A stretch of DNA of 64,000 bases from NCBI RefSeq assembly GCF_028649435.1, contig NZ_JAQSIN010000002.1. One strand, 5' to 3'. A program made the translations under genes and the position numbers. The notes under the pieces were generated by a model. It worked only from the letters and a program-made list of their open reading frames with translations, did not search any database and was not told the DNA's origin. Positions 53,296 to 62,904 of the stretch are shown here, piece after piece (position 1 is the first letter of the stretch; each line of letters begins with the position of its first letter). Origin of the DNA: Curvibacter microcysteis (GTDB lineage Bacteria; Pseudomonadota; Gammaproteobacteria; Burkholderiales; Burkholderiaceae_C).

Positions 53296-55842
53296 TTACC
53301 CCAGGATCCTTGTCTGTTCGGCAGAACTTGTAGCGCTGTCAAGCGGCTGTTGTGTCACAGGCAGCCAAAAGGAGAAGCGGCAGCCCGTGATGTCGGCGCC
53401 ATTGTAGAGGTTCTCAGCCTCCATCCGGCCGCTGTGCGACTCGATGATGGAGCGGCACAGATTGAGCCCGATGCCCATGCCTTCGACCTTGGTGGTGAAG
53501 AAGGCTTCATACAGCCGTTCCATCACTTCGGGGGCCAGTCCGCCGCCCGTGTCGACCACCGAAAACTCCACCGCGGACAGGCCTTCGACCTGGCGCGGCA
53601 CCACGCGCAGCTCGACGCTGCGGCGGGGCGAGGGGCGGTCCGCCGCGTCAATCGATTCGGAGGCGTTCTTCATCAGGTTGACCAGCACCTGCTCGATCAG
53701 GATCGGGTCCACCACCAGGCGGGGCAGGCGCGCGGCCACGTAGTAGCTCAGGCGCACACTGCGGCGGCGCAGTTCGATCTCGGCCAGTTCCACGGCCTCG
53801 CTGACCATCTCGGTCACGTCCGACAGCGTGCGATTGGGCTCGCTGCGCTTCACGAAGGAGCGGATGCGCTGGATGATCTGGCCGGCACGTTGGGCTTGCT
53901 TGGAGGTCTTCTCCAGCGCCGTCAGCAAGGCCTCTTCGGTGATCTGCTGGTCCTTGATGCGCGAGACCATGCCGTTGCAGTAATTGTTGATGGCGGTCAA
54001 CGGTTGGTTCAATTCGTGGGCCACGCTGGAGGCCATTTCCCCCATGGTGATCAGGCGGCTGGCGTTCTGGGCGCGCTCGGCTTGGGCTGCGGCTTGCTCT
54101 TCGGCCTGGCGACGTGGGGTGATGTCGGTGGCGATGACCATTTGCGCCAGGCGCCCATCGACCCAGTTCAGGTAGCGCGATCGCACTTCCAGCCACTTGC
54201 CCAATTCAGGGACGAAGATTTCAGCGTTTTCCGCCTGCGCCGCGGTCAGGGACTCGGTGGGCAGGCCGGCCAAGCCGTCCACATCGTCGAGCGACTGCTC
54301 TTGGGTGCGGGTGGTGGGCACACCGGCCTGGGCCACCAGGTGCAGGTGCCCCCCGGTGTGGGCCCCGAACCACAGGCGGTAAAGCTTGTTGGCGAACAGC
54401 AGTTCCTCGCTGCCCAACGGGGCCACCGAGACTGAAGCGTCCAGCGCTTCCAGCACGATGGTGAAGCGCTCGTAAGAGGCCGACAACTGCTCGCGGATGC
54501 GGTTGGGCTCGGTGATGTCGGTCATCGACGTCATCCAGCCGGTCTGCTGGCCATGGGCATCCACCAGGGGCGACACATAGAGCCGGGCATCGAACAAGGC
54601 CCCGTTCTTGCGCTTGACCTTGACCTGGAAGCCCCCCTGGATGGTTTTGCCCGACAACTCGTCGCGCAAACGGGCCGACAAGGCGGCGTGGTCTTCCTCG
54701 GGCCAGTAGGAAAAGGGGGGCATCTGGCCCACCAGCTCCCGTTCGGTCCAGCCGGTCATCTGGCAGAAGGCCGCGTTCACATAGGTCACCTTGCCGTTCA
54801 TGTCCATGGCGCGCATGCCGGTCAGGATGGAGTTCTCCATGGCGCGTCGGAAGTTGGTCTCTGCCACCAGCGCTTCCTGGGCCCGCACACGGCGCCGGGT
54901 GTGGCGCCAGTTGGCGATCAGCATCCAGGCCGTCATGGCGCTGAGCACGCCGACCAACCAGAACTGGCCACTGCCGATCAGGCCCAGCGATGTGCGGTAG
55001 CCCTGGGCGCGCAGCAGCAAGCTGTTACCCACCGGCGAGACGGGCACCTCGAATTCATTGGCTTTCACGGCCCAGGGCAGCAACTGGGTGGCTTTGCTGC
55101 GCGGTGGCAGGGCCGAGCCCGCCAGCACCCTGCCTTGGGCATCGACCAAGGCCACCGCGTACTTGGCCAGCACCTCGGTGGGGGCGCCGTAGCGCAGCAG
55201 GCCGTCGACCGAGTACTCGCCCGCGACCACGCCTGTGAAGCGGCCTTGCTCATTGAGCGGCACATGCAGCTGCAGCAGCGCGCCGTCTTCCGCGTTGCCG
55301 GCGGGAGGGGAGTACACAGGTTGCTGCATGTCCCGGGTCAGGCTGAAGGTGGCTTCGGTTTCGCCCCGCTTGAGCACTTCGCCCACGCTCAGCAACTGGG
55401 CGCTGGGCACGGTGGGGGCAGCCCGGCTGGCGCGCACGCGCTGCTTTTCGTCGATCCAGCTGAGCATTTGCAGCTCGGGGTACTGGCTGATCAGGCCGTC
55501 CGCGCGGGCGTTGAAGTCGTTGCGGTTGAGTTCGCGGTTGGACACGTCCCGCGCCAGGCGCATCAGTTGCTCCTGGCGCTCCAGCAAGCGCAGGCGCAGG
55601 CGCTGCTGGGCGTATTCGACATCGCGCTTGACGGCTTCTTGCTCGCGCTCGATTTCCTCCGCCCGCAGGTACAGGAAGGCGGCTGCGATGGCCGCCAAAA
55701 ACAAAAGCACCGCCACCAGCGGGGCCAGCATGGCGAAACGGTCTTGTCGGTTGGGTGATTGGCGGCTCCACCAGCGTCGGATCCACGCCAAGGTGCGCCG
55801 CCGGCCGCCCAGGCGAGGAGCGGCATGTTCGGGGGTTTGCAT
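53296..55842 (-). CDS. membrane sensor histidine kinase with two PAS domains
   Basis: Kinase of about 848 residues. Transmembrane helices near residues 38-60 and 300-320 enclose a periplasmic domain of about 240 residues (double-Cache-like, not certain). Two PAS domains follow (about 340-455 and 465-590; the first has TYVNAAFCQMTGWTE). HisKA has VAHELNQPLTAINNY with His609, and the ATPase domain carries NLMKNASESI, VVDTGGGL and GMGIGLNLCRSI. The start is set at the ATG at 55842. It forms a two-gene operon with the response regulator. The signal is unknown; organic acids would suit a Cache-type sensor next to pyruvate dehydrogenase. Confidence 0.9.
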   Translation of the reverse strand: MQTPEHAAPRLGGRRRTLAWIRRWWSRQSPNRQDRFAMLAPLVAVLLFLAAIAAAFLYLRAEEIEREQEAVKRDVEYAQQRLRLRLLERQEQLMRLARDVSNRELNRNDFNARADGLISQYPELQMLSWIDEKQRVRASRAAPTVPSAQLLSVGEVLKRGETEATFSLTRDMQQPVYSPPAGNAEDGALLQLHVPLNEQGRFTGVVAGEYSVDGLLRYGAPTEVLAKYAVALVDAQGRVLAGSALPPRSKATQLLPWAVKANEFEVPVSPVGNSLLLRAQGYRTSLGLIGSGQFWLVGVLSAMTAWMLIANWRHTRRRVRAQEALVAETNFRRAMENSILTGMRAMDMNGKVTYVNAAFCQMTGWTERELVGQMPPFSYWPEEDHAALSARLRDELSGKTIQGGFQVKVKRKNGALFDARLYVSPLVDAHGQQTGWMTSMTDITEPNRIREQLSASYERFTIVLEALDASVSVAPLGSEELLFANKLYRLWFGAHTGGHLHLVAQAGVPTTRTQEQSLDDVDGLAGLPTESLTAAQAENAEIFVPELGKWLEVRSRYLNWVDGRLAQMVIATDITPRRQAEEQAAAQAERAQNASRLITMGEMASSVAHELNQPLTAINNYCNGMVSRIKDQQITEEALLTALEKTSKQAQRAGQIIQRIRSFVKRSEPNRTLSDVTEMVSEAVELAEIELRRRSVRLSYYVAARLPRLVVDPILIEQVLVNLMKNASESIDAADRPSPRRSVELRVVPRQVEGLSAVEFSVVDTGGGLAPEVMERLYEAFFTTKVEGMGIGLNLCRSIIESHSGRMEAENLYNGADITGCRFSFWLPVTQQPLDSATSSAEQTRILG

Positions 55843-55898
55843 GGGCTCAAGTGTAGGGGAGCGGCCTTGGGGGCAGGCCCGCAAGCCGGAGCTTCTTG

Positions 55899-55938
55899 TT
55901 CACATAAATTCATAATGTGAAATGGTTAAGCACCATTT
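55899..55938. promoter_or_regulatory. two overlapping inverted repeats in the aceE promoter region
   Basis: TTCACAT-N9-ATGTGAA (55899-55921) runs directly into AAATGGT-TAAGC-ACCATTT (55920-55938). Both have perfect 7-bp arms. The second contains TGGT-N5-ACCA, similar in half-site to FadR/PdhR-type GntR sites but with a spacer of 5 rather than 3. They lie about 77-116 nt before the aceE ATG, between the kinase gene and the pdh operon. Confidence 0.5.
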
Positions 55939-56014
55939 GAAATTTGAATTTTTTGTGCGACACTCGCCCGGTCAGTCAATGTGACGTCAACCCCCCTTTA
56001 GCAGGAGACAAAAC

Positions 56015-58729
56015 ATGTCAGCCCAACCCGAGCACGTGCCCGGCATTGCTGCCAACCCGGCGCAAGACCTGGACAACCAAGAAACCCGCGAGTGGATGGA
56101 CGCGCTCGCCGCGGTCATCGAGAGTGAGGGCCCTGAACGTGCCCACTTCCTGCTGGAACAGCTGCTGGAACACGCCCGCGAGCACAGCATCGACATGCCG
56201 TTCTCGGCCAACACCGGCTATGTGAACACGATCGAGCCCGATCAGGAAGAGCGTTGTCCCGGTAACATCGAAATCGAAGAGCGCCTGCGCGCCTACATGC
56301 GCTGGAACGCCATGGCCATGGTGGTCAAGGCCAACCGCCACCACCCGGTGGACGGCGGTGACCTGGGCGGCCACATCGGCTCCTTCGCCTCGCTGGCCCA
56401 CATGTTTGGCGCCGGCTTCAACCACTTCTGGCACGCCGAGAGCGAAAACCACGGTGGCGACTGCCTGTACATCCAAGGCCACGTGTCGCCCGGTGTGTAC
56501 GCCCGCGCCTACCTGGAAGGCCGCCTGACTGAAGAACAACTGCTGCACTTCCGCCAGGAAGTGGACGGCAAGGGCCTGTCGAGCTACCCGCATCCGAAGC
56601 TGATGCCTGAGTTCTGGCAGTTCCCCACCGTCTCGATGGGCCTGGGCCCCTTGATGGCCATCTACCAGGCCCGCTTCCTGAAGTACCTGCACGCCCGTGG
56701 CATTGCCAACACCGAAAACCGCAAGGTCTGGGTGTTCTGCGGCGACGGCGAAATGGACGAAGTCGAATCGCTGGGCGCCATTGGCCTGGCCGCGCGTGAA
56801 AAGCTCGACAACCTGATCTTCGTGGTCAACTGCAACCTGCAGCGCCTGGACGGCCCGGTGCGCGGCAACGGCAAGATCGTGCAAGAACTCGAAGGCGAGT
56901 TCCGTGGCGCGGGCTGGAACGTCATCAAGCTGCTGTGGGGCTCGGATTGGGACCCGCTGCTGGCGCGCGACAAGGACGGCGCCCTGCGCAAGGTCATGAT
57001 GGAAACGCTGGACGGCGACTACCAGTCGTTCAAGGCCAATGACGGCGCCTATGTGCGCAAGAACTTCTTCGGCCGTGACCCGCGCACGCTGGAGATGGTC
57101 TCCAAGATGAGCGACGAGCAAATCTGGGCACTGCGCCGTGGTGGTCACGACCCGCAAAAGGTCTATGCCGCCTACGCCGCCGCCGTCAAGCACAAGGGCC
57201 AGCCCACGGTGCTGCTGATCAAGACCGTCAAGGGTTTTGGCATGGGCAAGGCCGGTGAAGGTAAGAACAACGTTCACCAGACCAAGAAGCTGACCGACGA
57301 GGACATCAAGACCTTCCGCGACCGCTTCAACATCCCGGTGCCGGACAGCGAGCTGCCGAACATCCCGTTCTACAAGCCCGCGGACGACACCCCTGAAATG
57401 CAGTACCTGCACGAGCGTCGCAAGGCCCTGGGTGGTTACCTGCCGCACCGCCGCACCAAGGCGGACGAGCAGTTCACCGTGCCCTCGCTGGACGTGTTCA
57501 AGTCGGTCATGGAGCCCACCGCCGAAGGCCGTGAGATCTCGACCACCCAAGCCTATGTGCGCTTCCTGACCCAGTTGCTGCGCGACCAGGCCCTGGGCCC
57601 GCGCGTGGTGCCCATCCTGGTGGACGAGGCCCGTACCTTCGGCATGGAAGGCCTGTTCCGTCAGGTCGGCATCTACAACCCCGCAGGTCAGCAGTACACC
57701 CCGGTCGACAAGGACCAGGTCATGTACTACCGCGAAGACAAGGCTGGCCAAATCCTGCAAGAAGGCATCAACGAAGCCGGTGGCATGAGCAGCTGGATTG
57801 CGGCGGCAACGTCCTACAGCACCAGCAACCGCATCATGGTGCCGTTCTACGTGTACTACTCGATGTTCGGCTTCCAGCGCATTGGCGACCTGGCCTGGGC
57901 GGCGGGTGACATGCAGGCACGTGGCTTCTTGCTGGGCGGCACCTCGGGCCGCACCACGCTGAACGGCGAAGGCCTGCAGCACGAAGACGGTCACAGCCAC
58001 ATCCTGGCGGGCACCATCCCGAACTGCGTGAGCTACGACCCGACCTTCGCCCACGAAGTCGGCGTGATCCTGCACCACGGCTTGAAGCGCATGGTCGAGA
58101 AGCAAGAAAACGTCTTCTACTACCTGACCCTGCTCAACGAGAACTACGCCATGCCAGGCCTGATCCCCGGCACGGAAGAGCAGATCATCAAGGGCATGTA
58201 CCTGTGCAAGGAAGGCGCCAAGCTGACCCCGCGCGTGCAACTGCTGGGCTCGGGCACCATCCTGCGCGAAAGCATTGCCGCCCAGGAACTGCTGGAGCAA
58301 GACTGGGGCGTGGCCGCCAACGTGTGGAGCTGCCCGAGCTTCAACGAACTGGCCCGTGACGGCCAGGACGCCGAGCGCTTCAACCTGCTGCACCCGCTGG
58401 AAACCCCCAAGGTTCCGTTCGTGGCCCAGCAACTGGCCGCCCACGGTGGCCCGGTGGTGGCATCGACCGACTACATGAAGGCTTACGCGGAGCAAATCCG
58501 CTCCTACATCCCCAAGGGCCGCACCTACAAGGTGCTGGGCACCGACGGTTTTGGCCGCAGCGATTTCCGTGGCAAGCTGCGCGAGCACTTTGAAGTGAAC
58601 CGCCACTACATCGTCGTGGCCGCCCTCAAGGCGCTGAGCGAAGAAGGCACCGTGCCGGCCACCAAGGTGGCTGAAGCGATCGCCAAATACGGCATCCAAG
58701 CCGACAAGATCAACCCGCTGTACGCCTGA
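56015..58729 (+). CDS. aceE: pyruvate dehydrogenase E1 component, homodimeric type
   Basis: A 904-residue thiamine diphosphate enzyme that decarboxylates pyruvate and acetylates the E2 lipoyl groups. Hallmarks are NTGYVNTIEPDQEERCPGN near the N-terminus, GGHIGSFASLA, and the ThDP/Mg loop FCGDGEMDEVESLGAI followed by NCNLQRLDGPVRGNGKI. GEGLQHEDGHSH occurs in the C-terminal half. The length agrees with the single-chain E1 of proteobacteria. AGCAGGAGACA is a strong ribosome-binding site 7 nt before the ATG. It is first gene of aceE-aceF-bph-lpd. Confidence 0.97.
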   Translation: MSAQPEHVPGIAANPAQDLDNQETREWMDALAAVIESEGPERAHFLLEQLLEHAREHSIDMPFSANTGYVNTIEPDQEERCPGNIEIEERLRAYMRWNAMAMVVKANRHHPVDGGDLGGHIGSFASLAHMFGAGFNHFWHAESENHGGDCLYIQGHVSPGVYARAYLEGRLTEEQLLHFRQEVDGKGLSSYPHPKLMPEFWQFPTVSMGLGPLMAIYQARFLKYLHARGIANTENRKVWVFCGDGEMDEVESLGAIGLAAREKLDNLIFVVNCNLQRLDGPVRGNGKIVQELEGEFRGAGWNVIKLLWGSDWDPLLARDKDGALRKVMMETLDGDYQSFKANDGAYVRKNFFGRDPRTLEMVSKMSDEQIWALRRGGHDPQKVYAAYAAAVKHKGQPTVLLIKTVKGFGMGKAGEGKNNVHQTKKLTDEDIKTFRDRFNIPVPDSELPNIPFYKPADDTPEMQYLHERRKALGGYLPHRRTKADEQFTVPSLDVFKSVMEPTAEGREISTTQAYVRFLTQLLRDQALGPRVVPILVDEARTFGMEGLFRQVGIYNPAGQQYTPVDKDQVMYYREDKAGQILQEGINEAGGMSSWIAAATSYSTSNRIMVPFYVYYSMFGFQRIGDLAWAAGDMQARGFLLGGTSGRTTLNGEGLQHEDGHSHILAGTIPNCVSYDPTFAHEVGVILHHGLKRMVEKQENVFYYLTLLNENYAMPGLIPGTEEQIIKGMYLCKEGAKLTPRVQLLGSGTILRESIAAQELLEQDWGVAANVWSCPSFNELARDGQDAERFNLLHPLETPKVPFVAQQLAAHGGPVVASTDYMKAYAEQIRSYIPKGRTYKVLGTDGFGRSDFRGKLREHFEVNRHYIVVAALKALSEEGTVPATKVAEAIAKYGIQADKINPLYA

Positions 58730-58749
58730 AGCGGCCAGGAGACACAAAC

Positions 58750-60417
58750 ATGGCATTGGTAGACATCAAGGTCCCTGACATCGGGGATTTCGACGAAGTG
58801 GCCGTCATTGAGCTGCTGGTCAAGGTGGGCGACACGGTCAAGGCCGAGCAGTCGCTGATCACCGTCGAGTCGGACAAGGCGTCGATGGAAATCCCGTCCT
58901 CGCATGCCGGCGTGGTCAAGGAAATCAAGGTCAAGCTGGGCGACAAGGTCGCTGAAGGCTCGATCGTCGTGGCCCTGGAAGTGGCGGGTGCCGCGGCTGA
59001 ACCGGCGGCCGCCCCGGCCCCGGTCGCCGCCCCCGCTCCGGTGGCTGCCCCCGTGGCCGCTGCGGCGCCAGTGGCTGCCGCCCCGGCCGCCACTGGCCCG
59101 GTGCAGGTCATGGTGCCCGACATCGGCGACTTCAAGGACGTGGCCGTCATTGAACTGCTGGTCAAGGTGGGCGACACGGTCAAGGCCGAGCAGTCGCTGA
59201 TCACCGTCGAGTCGGACAAGGCCTCGATGGAGATCCCGTCCTCGCATGCTGGCGTGGTCAAGGAAATCAAGGTCAGGCTGGGCGACACCGTGAACATCGG
59301 TGACTTGGTGGTGGTGCTGGAAGGCGCCGTGGGCGCGGCCGCACCGGCCGCTGCACCGGCCCCTGCTGCGGCCCCTGCCGCCGTCGCCGCGCCGGCAGCG
59401 GCCCCCGTGGCCGCGGCTGCGGCCGTGGCGGCCCCGGCTGCAGCGGCCGTGCCGGCCCACCAGCCGGGCACGCCCTCGGCTGGTTTGCCGCACGCTTCGC
59501 CTTCGATCCGCAAGTTCGCCCGCGAGCTGGGCGTGCCGCTGGCCGAAGTCAAGGGCACCGGTCCCAAGGGCCGCATCACCCAGGCCGACGTGCAAGCCTT
59601 CACCCAGGCGGTGATGGCCGGCGCCACGCAAACCAAGGCGCAAGCCGCCAAGGCCCCGGTGGCCACGGGCGGTGGCGGCTCCGAGCTGGGCCTGATCCCC
59701 TGGCCCAAGGTCGACTTCGCCAAGTTCGGTCCGATCGAACGCAAGGAACTGGGCCGCATCAAGAAGATCAGCGGCGCCAACCTGCTGCGCAACGCCGTCA
59801 TGATCCCGGCCGTCACCAACCACGACGACGCCGACATCACCGACCTCGAAGCCTTCCGCGTCTCCACCAACAAGGAAAACGAGAAGAGCGGCGTCAAGGT
59901 GACCATGCTGGCCTTCCTGATCAAGGCCTGTGTGGCCGCGCTCAAGAAGTTCCCCGAGTTCAACAGCTCGCTGGACGGCGACGCGCTGATCTACAAGCAG
60001 TACTTCCACATCGGTTTTGCCGCTGACACCCCGAACGGCCTGGTCGTTCCGGTGATCAAGGACGCCGACAAGAAGGGCGTGCTGCAAATCAGCCAGGAGA
60101 TGGGCGAGCTGGCCAAGAAGGCCCGCGACGGCAAGCTGGGTCCGGCCGACATGAGCGGCGCCTGCTTCACCATCTCCAGCCTGGGCGGCATTGGCGGGCG
60201 TTACTTCACGCCCATCATCAATGCGCCTGAAGTGGCGATCCTGGGTGTGTGCAAGAGCCAGATCGAACCCAAGTGGGACGGCAAGGCCTTCCAGCCGCGC
60301 CTGATGCTGCCGCTGTCGCTGACCTGGGACCACCGCGTGATCGACGGCGCTGCAGCCGCGCGCTTCAACGCCTTCCTGGGCCAGATCCTGGCTGACTTCC
60401 GCCGCGTGCTGCTGTGA
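58750..60417 (+). CDS. aceF: pyruvate dehydrogenase E2, dihydrolipoyl acetyltransferase
   Basis: A 555-residue core of the complex that passes the acetyl group to CoA. Two lipoyl domains occur, with lipoyl lysines Lys43 and Lys157 in ESDKASMEIP. They are separated by Ala/Pro-rich linkers typical of swinging arms. A peripheral-subunit-binding domain follows (about 240-275; ASPSIRKFARELGV), then the catalytic domain with DHRVIDGAAAARF (catalytic His and Asp). The two lipoyl domains are almost identical at DNA level. It lies 20 nt after aceE, with AGGAGAC upstream. Confidence 0.97.
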   Translation: MALVDIKVPDIGDFDEVAVIELLVKVGDTVKAEQSLITVESDKASMEIPSSHAGVVKEIKVKLGDKVAEGSIVVALEVAGAAAEPAAAPAPVAAPAPVAAPVAAAAPVAAAPAATGPVQVMVPDIGDFKDVAVIELLVKVGDTVKAEQSLITVESDKASMEIPSSHAGVVKEIKVRLGDTVNIGDLVVVLEGAVGAAAPAAAPAPAAAPAAVAAPAAAPVAAAAAVAAPAAAAVPAHQPGTPSAGLPHASPSIRKFARELGVPLAEVKGTGPKGRITQADVQAFTQAVMAGATQTKAQAAKAPVATGGGGSELGLIPWPKVDFAKFGPIERKELGRIKKISGANLLRNAVMIPAVTNHDDADITDLEAFRVSTNKENEKSGVKVTMLAFLIKACVAALKKFPEFNSSLDGDALIYKQYFHIGFAADTPNGLVVPVIKDADKKGVLQISQEMGELAKKARDGKLGPADMSGACFTISSLGGIGGRYFTPIINAPEVAILGVCKSQIEPKWDGKAFQPRLMLPLSLTWDHRVIDGAAAARFNAFLGQILADFRRVLL

Positions 60418-60463
60418 GCACCGGGGCCGCCATGATGTTCACCGCCACGGCGCAGGTCATCGC

Positions 60464-61054
60464 ATGACGACCGTCGTCGTGGTCCGCAAAGGGGGCCAGG
60501 TGGCCATCGGTGCGGACTCGCTGGTGACCTTTGGCGACACCCGGCTGTCGCAGCGCTTTGAAGCGAACGAAAAGCTCTTCAAGGTGCAGGCGCAGGGCGG
60601 GCCCAGCTACATCGGCATGGCGGGCACGGTGGCCCACTTCCCCGTGCTGCGCAAGGCGCTCAACGCCTTGCCCCAGGATCAGCTGCGTCTGGGCAGCCGC
60701 GACGAGGTGTTTGACACCTTCACCCGGCTGCACCCCTTGCTGAAGGAAACCTTTTTCCTGCAGACCAAGGAAGACGACAACGACCCCTACGAGTCCAGCC
60801 AGTTCAGTGTGCTGATCGCCAATGCGAGCGGCATCTACGGGCTGTACAGCTACCGCGAGGTGTTCGAGTTCAAAGAGTTCTGGGGCATAGGCTCTGGACG
60901 CAGCTTTGCGCTGGGCGCCATGCACGCCACCTACGCCCGGGCCAAGACGGCCCGCGAGGTGGTCGAAGCCGGCCTGGCCGCGAGCTGCGAATTCGATCGC
61001 AACTCGGCCGCGCCGATCAACCTCTTCACGATCAAATTGAAAGGTTCCGTATGA
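60464..61054 (+). CDS. betaproteobacterial proteasome homologue (BPH), HslV-like Ntn hydrolase
   Basis: A 196-residue proteasome-fold protein. It begins M-TTVVVVRKGG, so removal of Met would expose a Thr1 nucleophile. Asp17 (mature numbering, GADSLVTFGDT) and a lysine at about position 36 (NEKLFKV) match the proteasomal Thr-Asp-Lys set, with a short insertion. SGIYGLYSYREVFEF and IGSGRSFALGAMHATY fit the second half of the fold. It differs from HslV and lacks an adjacent hslU. It is closest to BPH, whose substrates and unfoldase are unknown. It sits 46 nt after aceF and overlaps lpd by 4 nt (ATGA), fully inside the pdh operon. Confidence 0.85.
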   Translation: MTTVVVVRKGGQVAIGADSLVTFGDTRLSQRFEANEKLFKVQAQGGPSYIGMAGTVAHFPVLRKALNALPQDQLRLGSRDEVFDTFTRLHPLLKETFFLQTKEDDNDPYESSQFSVLIANASGIYGLYSYREVFEFKEFWGIGSGRSFALGAMHATYARAKTAREVVEAGLAASCEFDRNSAAPINLFTIKLKGSV

Positions 61055-62886
61055 GCCTGATAGACATCAAAGTGCCGGACATCGGCGACTTTTCCGAAGT
61101 GACCGTCATTGAACTGCTGGTCAAGCCGGGCGACACCGTCAAGGCCGAGCAGTCGCTGATCACCGTCGAGTCCGACAAGGCCTCGATGGAAATCCCTTGC
61201 TCGCATGCTGGCGTGGTCAAGGAACTCAAAATCAAGCTCGGCGACAAGGTCGCCGAAGGCTCGGTGGTGCTGACGCTGGAAGCCGCCGGTGCGGCCGCAC
61301 CCGCTGCAGCACCGGCCCCTGCGGCAGCACCGGCTGCGGCTGCGGCTGCGGCGCCGGTGGCTGCCGCGGCCCCCGCGCCGGTCGCCGCCGCCCCCACGGG
61401 CAGCAACGACCTGGACTGCGACGTGCTGGTCATCGGCGGTGGTCCTGGCGGCTACTCGGCGGCTTTCCGCGCGGCGGACCTGGGCCTCAAGGTGGTGCTG
61501 GTGGAGCGTTACGCCACCCTGGGCGGCGTCTGCCTGAACGTGGGTTGCATCCCCTCCAAGGCGCTGCTGCACGTCGCCGCGGTGATGGATGAGGTCAGCC
61601 ACATGGCCGACCTGGGCGTGGACTTTGGCGCCCCGTCGGTGAACATCGACAAGCTGCGCGGCCACAAGGAAAAGGTCATCGGCAAGCTGACCGGTGGCCT
61701 GGCCGCCATGGCCAAGATGCGCAAGGTGACGGTGGTGCGCGGCTACGGCAACTTCATCAGCAGCCACCAGCTGCAGGTCGAAGAAACCAATGGCAGCGCG
61801 CAAGAGCGAACTGGCAAGACCCAGACCATCGGCTTCCAGCGCGCCATCATCGCCGCCGGCAGCCAGGCGGTGCGCCTGCCTTTCATGCCCAACGACCCGC
61901 GCGTGGTGGACAGCACCGGCGCCCTGGCCCTCAAGGAAGTGCCCAAGCGCATGCTGATCCTGGGCGGCGGCATCATCGGCCTCGAAATGGGCACCGTCTA
62001 CAGCACGCTGGGCGCCCGCCTGGATGTGGTCGAAATGATGGATGGCCTGATGCAAGGCGCTGACCGCGACCTGGTCAAGATCTGGCAGAAGATGAACGCC
62101 AAGCGCTTTGACAACATCATGCTCAAGACCAAGACCGTGTCCGCACGCGCCTTGCCCGAAGGCATTGAAGTCACCTTCGCGCCGGCCGAAGAGGGCGGCA
62201 CCGCCCCCGCGCCCCAGGTCTATGACCTGGTGCTGCAGGCCGTGGGCCGCACGCCCAACGGCAAGAAGATTGGTGCTGAGAAGGCCGGCGTGGCGGTGAC
62301 CGACCGTGGTTTCATCAACGTCGACATCCAGATGCGCACCAACGTGCCGCACATCTTCGCCATCGGCGACATCGTGGGCCAGCCCATGCTGGCGCACAAG
62401 GCGGTGCACGAGGCCCATGTGGCGGCCGAAGTCATCGCTGGTGAACTGCAAGGCAACAAGGAACTGGCCGCGGCGGCGTTCAATGCCCGCGTCATCCCGA
62501 GCGTGGCTTACACCGACCCCGAAGTGGCGTGGGTGGGTCTGACCGAAGACCAGGCCAAGGCCCAGGGCATCAAGGTCAAGAAGGGCCTGTTCCCCTGGAC
62601 GGCCTCGGGCCGCGCCATTGCCAATGGCCGCGACGAAGGCGTGACCAAGCTGCTGTTCGACGACTCGCCCGAGGCCCATGGCCACGGCAAGATCCTGGGC
62701 GGCGGCATGGTCGGCACCCACGCGGGCGACATGATCGGCGAGATTGCCCTCGCCATCGAAATGGGCGCCGACGCGGTGGACATCGGCAAGACCATCCACC
62801 CGCACCCCACGCTGGGCGAAAGCATTGGCATGGCCGCGGAAATCGCCCACGGCAGCTGCACGGACGTGCCGCCAGCGCGCAAGTAA
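61051..62886 (+). CDS. lpdA: dihydrolipoyl dehydrogenase (E3) with N-terminal lipoyl domain
   Basis: A 611-residue flavoenzyme that reoxidises the E2 dihydrolipoyl groups with NAD. An N-terminal lipoyl domain (1-80, lipoyl Lys43) and an Ala-rich linker precede the E3 core. The core has FAD motif GGGPGGYSAAF, redox disulfide CLNVGC, NAD motif GGGIIGLEMGTVY, ATGDI-like IFAIGDIVG, and the catalytic HPHPTLGES near the C-terminus. Lipoyl-E3 fusions are known in some betaproteobacteria and Neisseria. Its ATG overlaps the bph stop codon, so their translation is coupled. Confidence 0.97.
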   Translation: MSLIDIKVPDIGDFSEVTVIELLVKPGDTVKAEQSLITVESDKASMEIPCSHAGVVKELKIKLGDKVAEGSVVLTLEAAGAAAPAAAPAPAAAPAAAAAAAPVAAAAPAPVAAAPTGSNDLDCDVLVIGGGPGGYSAAFRAADLGLKVVLVERYATLGGVCLNVGCIPSKALLHVAAVMDEVSHMADLGVDFGAPSVNIDKLRGHKEKVIGKLTGGLAAMAKMRKVTVVRGYGNFISSHQLQVEETNGSAQERTGKTQTIGFQRAIIAAGSQAVRLPFMPNDPRVVDSTGALALKEVPKRMLILGGGIIGLEMGTVYSTLGARLDVVEMMDGLMQGADRDLVKIWQKMNAKRFDNIMLKTKTVSARALPEGIEVTFAPAEEGGTAPAPQVYDLVLQAVGRTPNGKKIGAEKAGVAVTDRGFINVDIQMRTNVPHIFAIGDIVGQPMLAHKAVHEAHVAAEVIAGELQGNKELAAAAFNARVIPSVAYTDPEVAWVGLTEDQAKAQGIKVKKGLFPWTASGRAIANGRDEGVTKLLFDDSPEAHGHGKILGGGMVGTHAGDMIGEIALAIEMGADAVDIGKTIHPHPTLGESIGMAAEIAHGSCTDVPPARK

Positions 62887-62904
62887 AACGGGGCATCCTG
62901 TTCA

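Noticed and set aside
56018..58756. Minus-strand open frame of 912 codons opposite aceE
   Set aside because: Antisense shadow: no domain, biased composition, and it covers the well-conserved aceE exactly.
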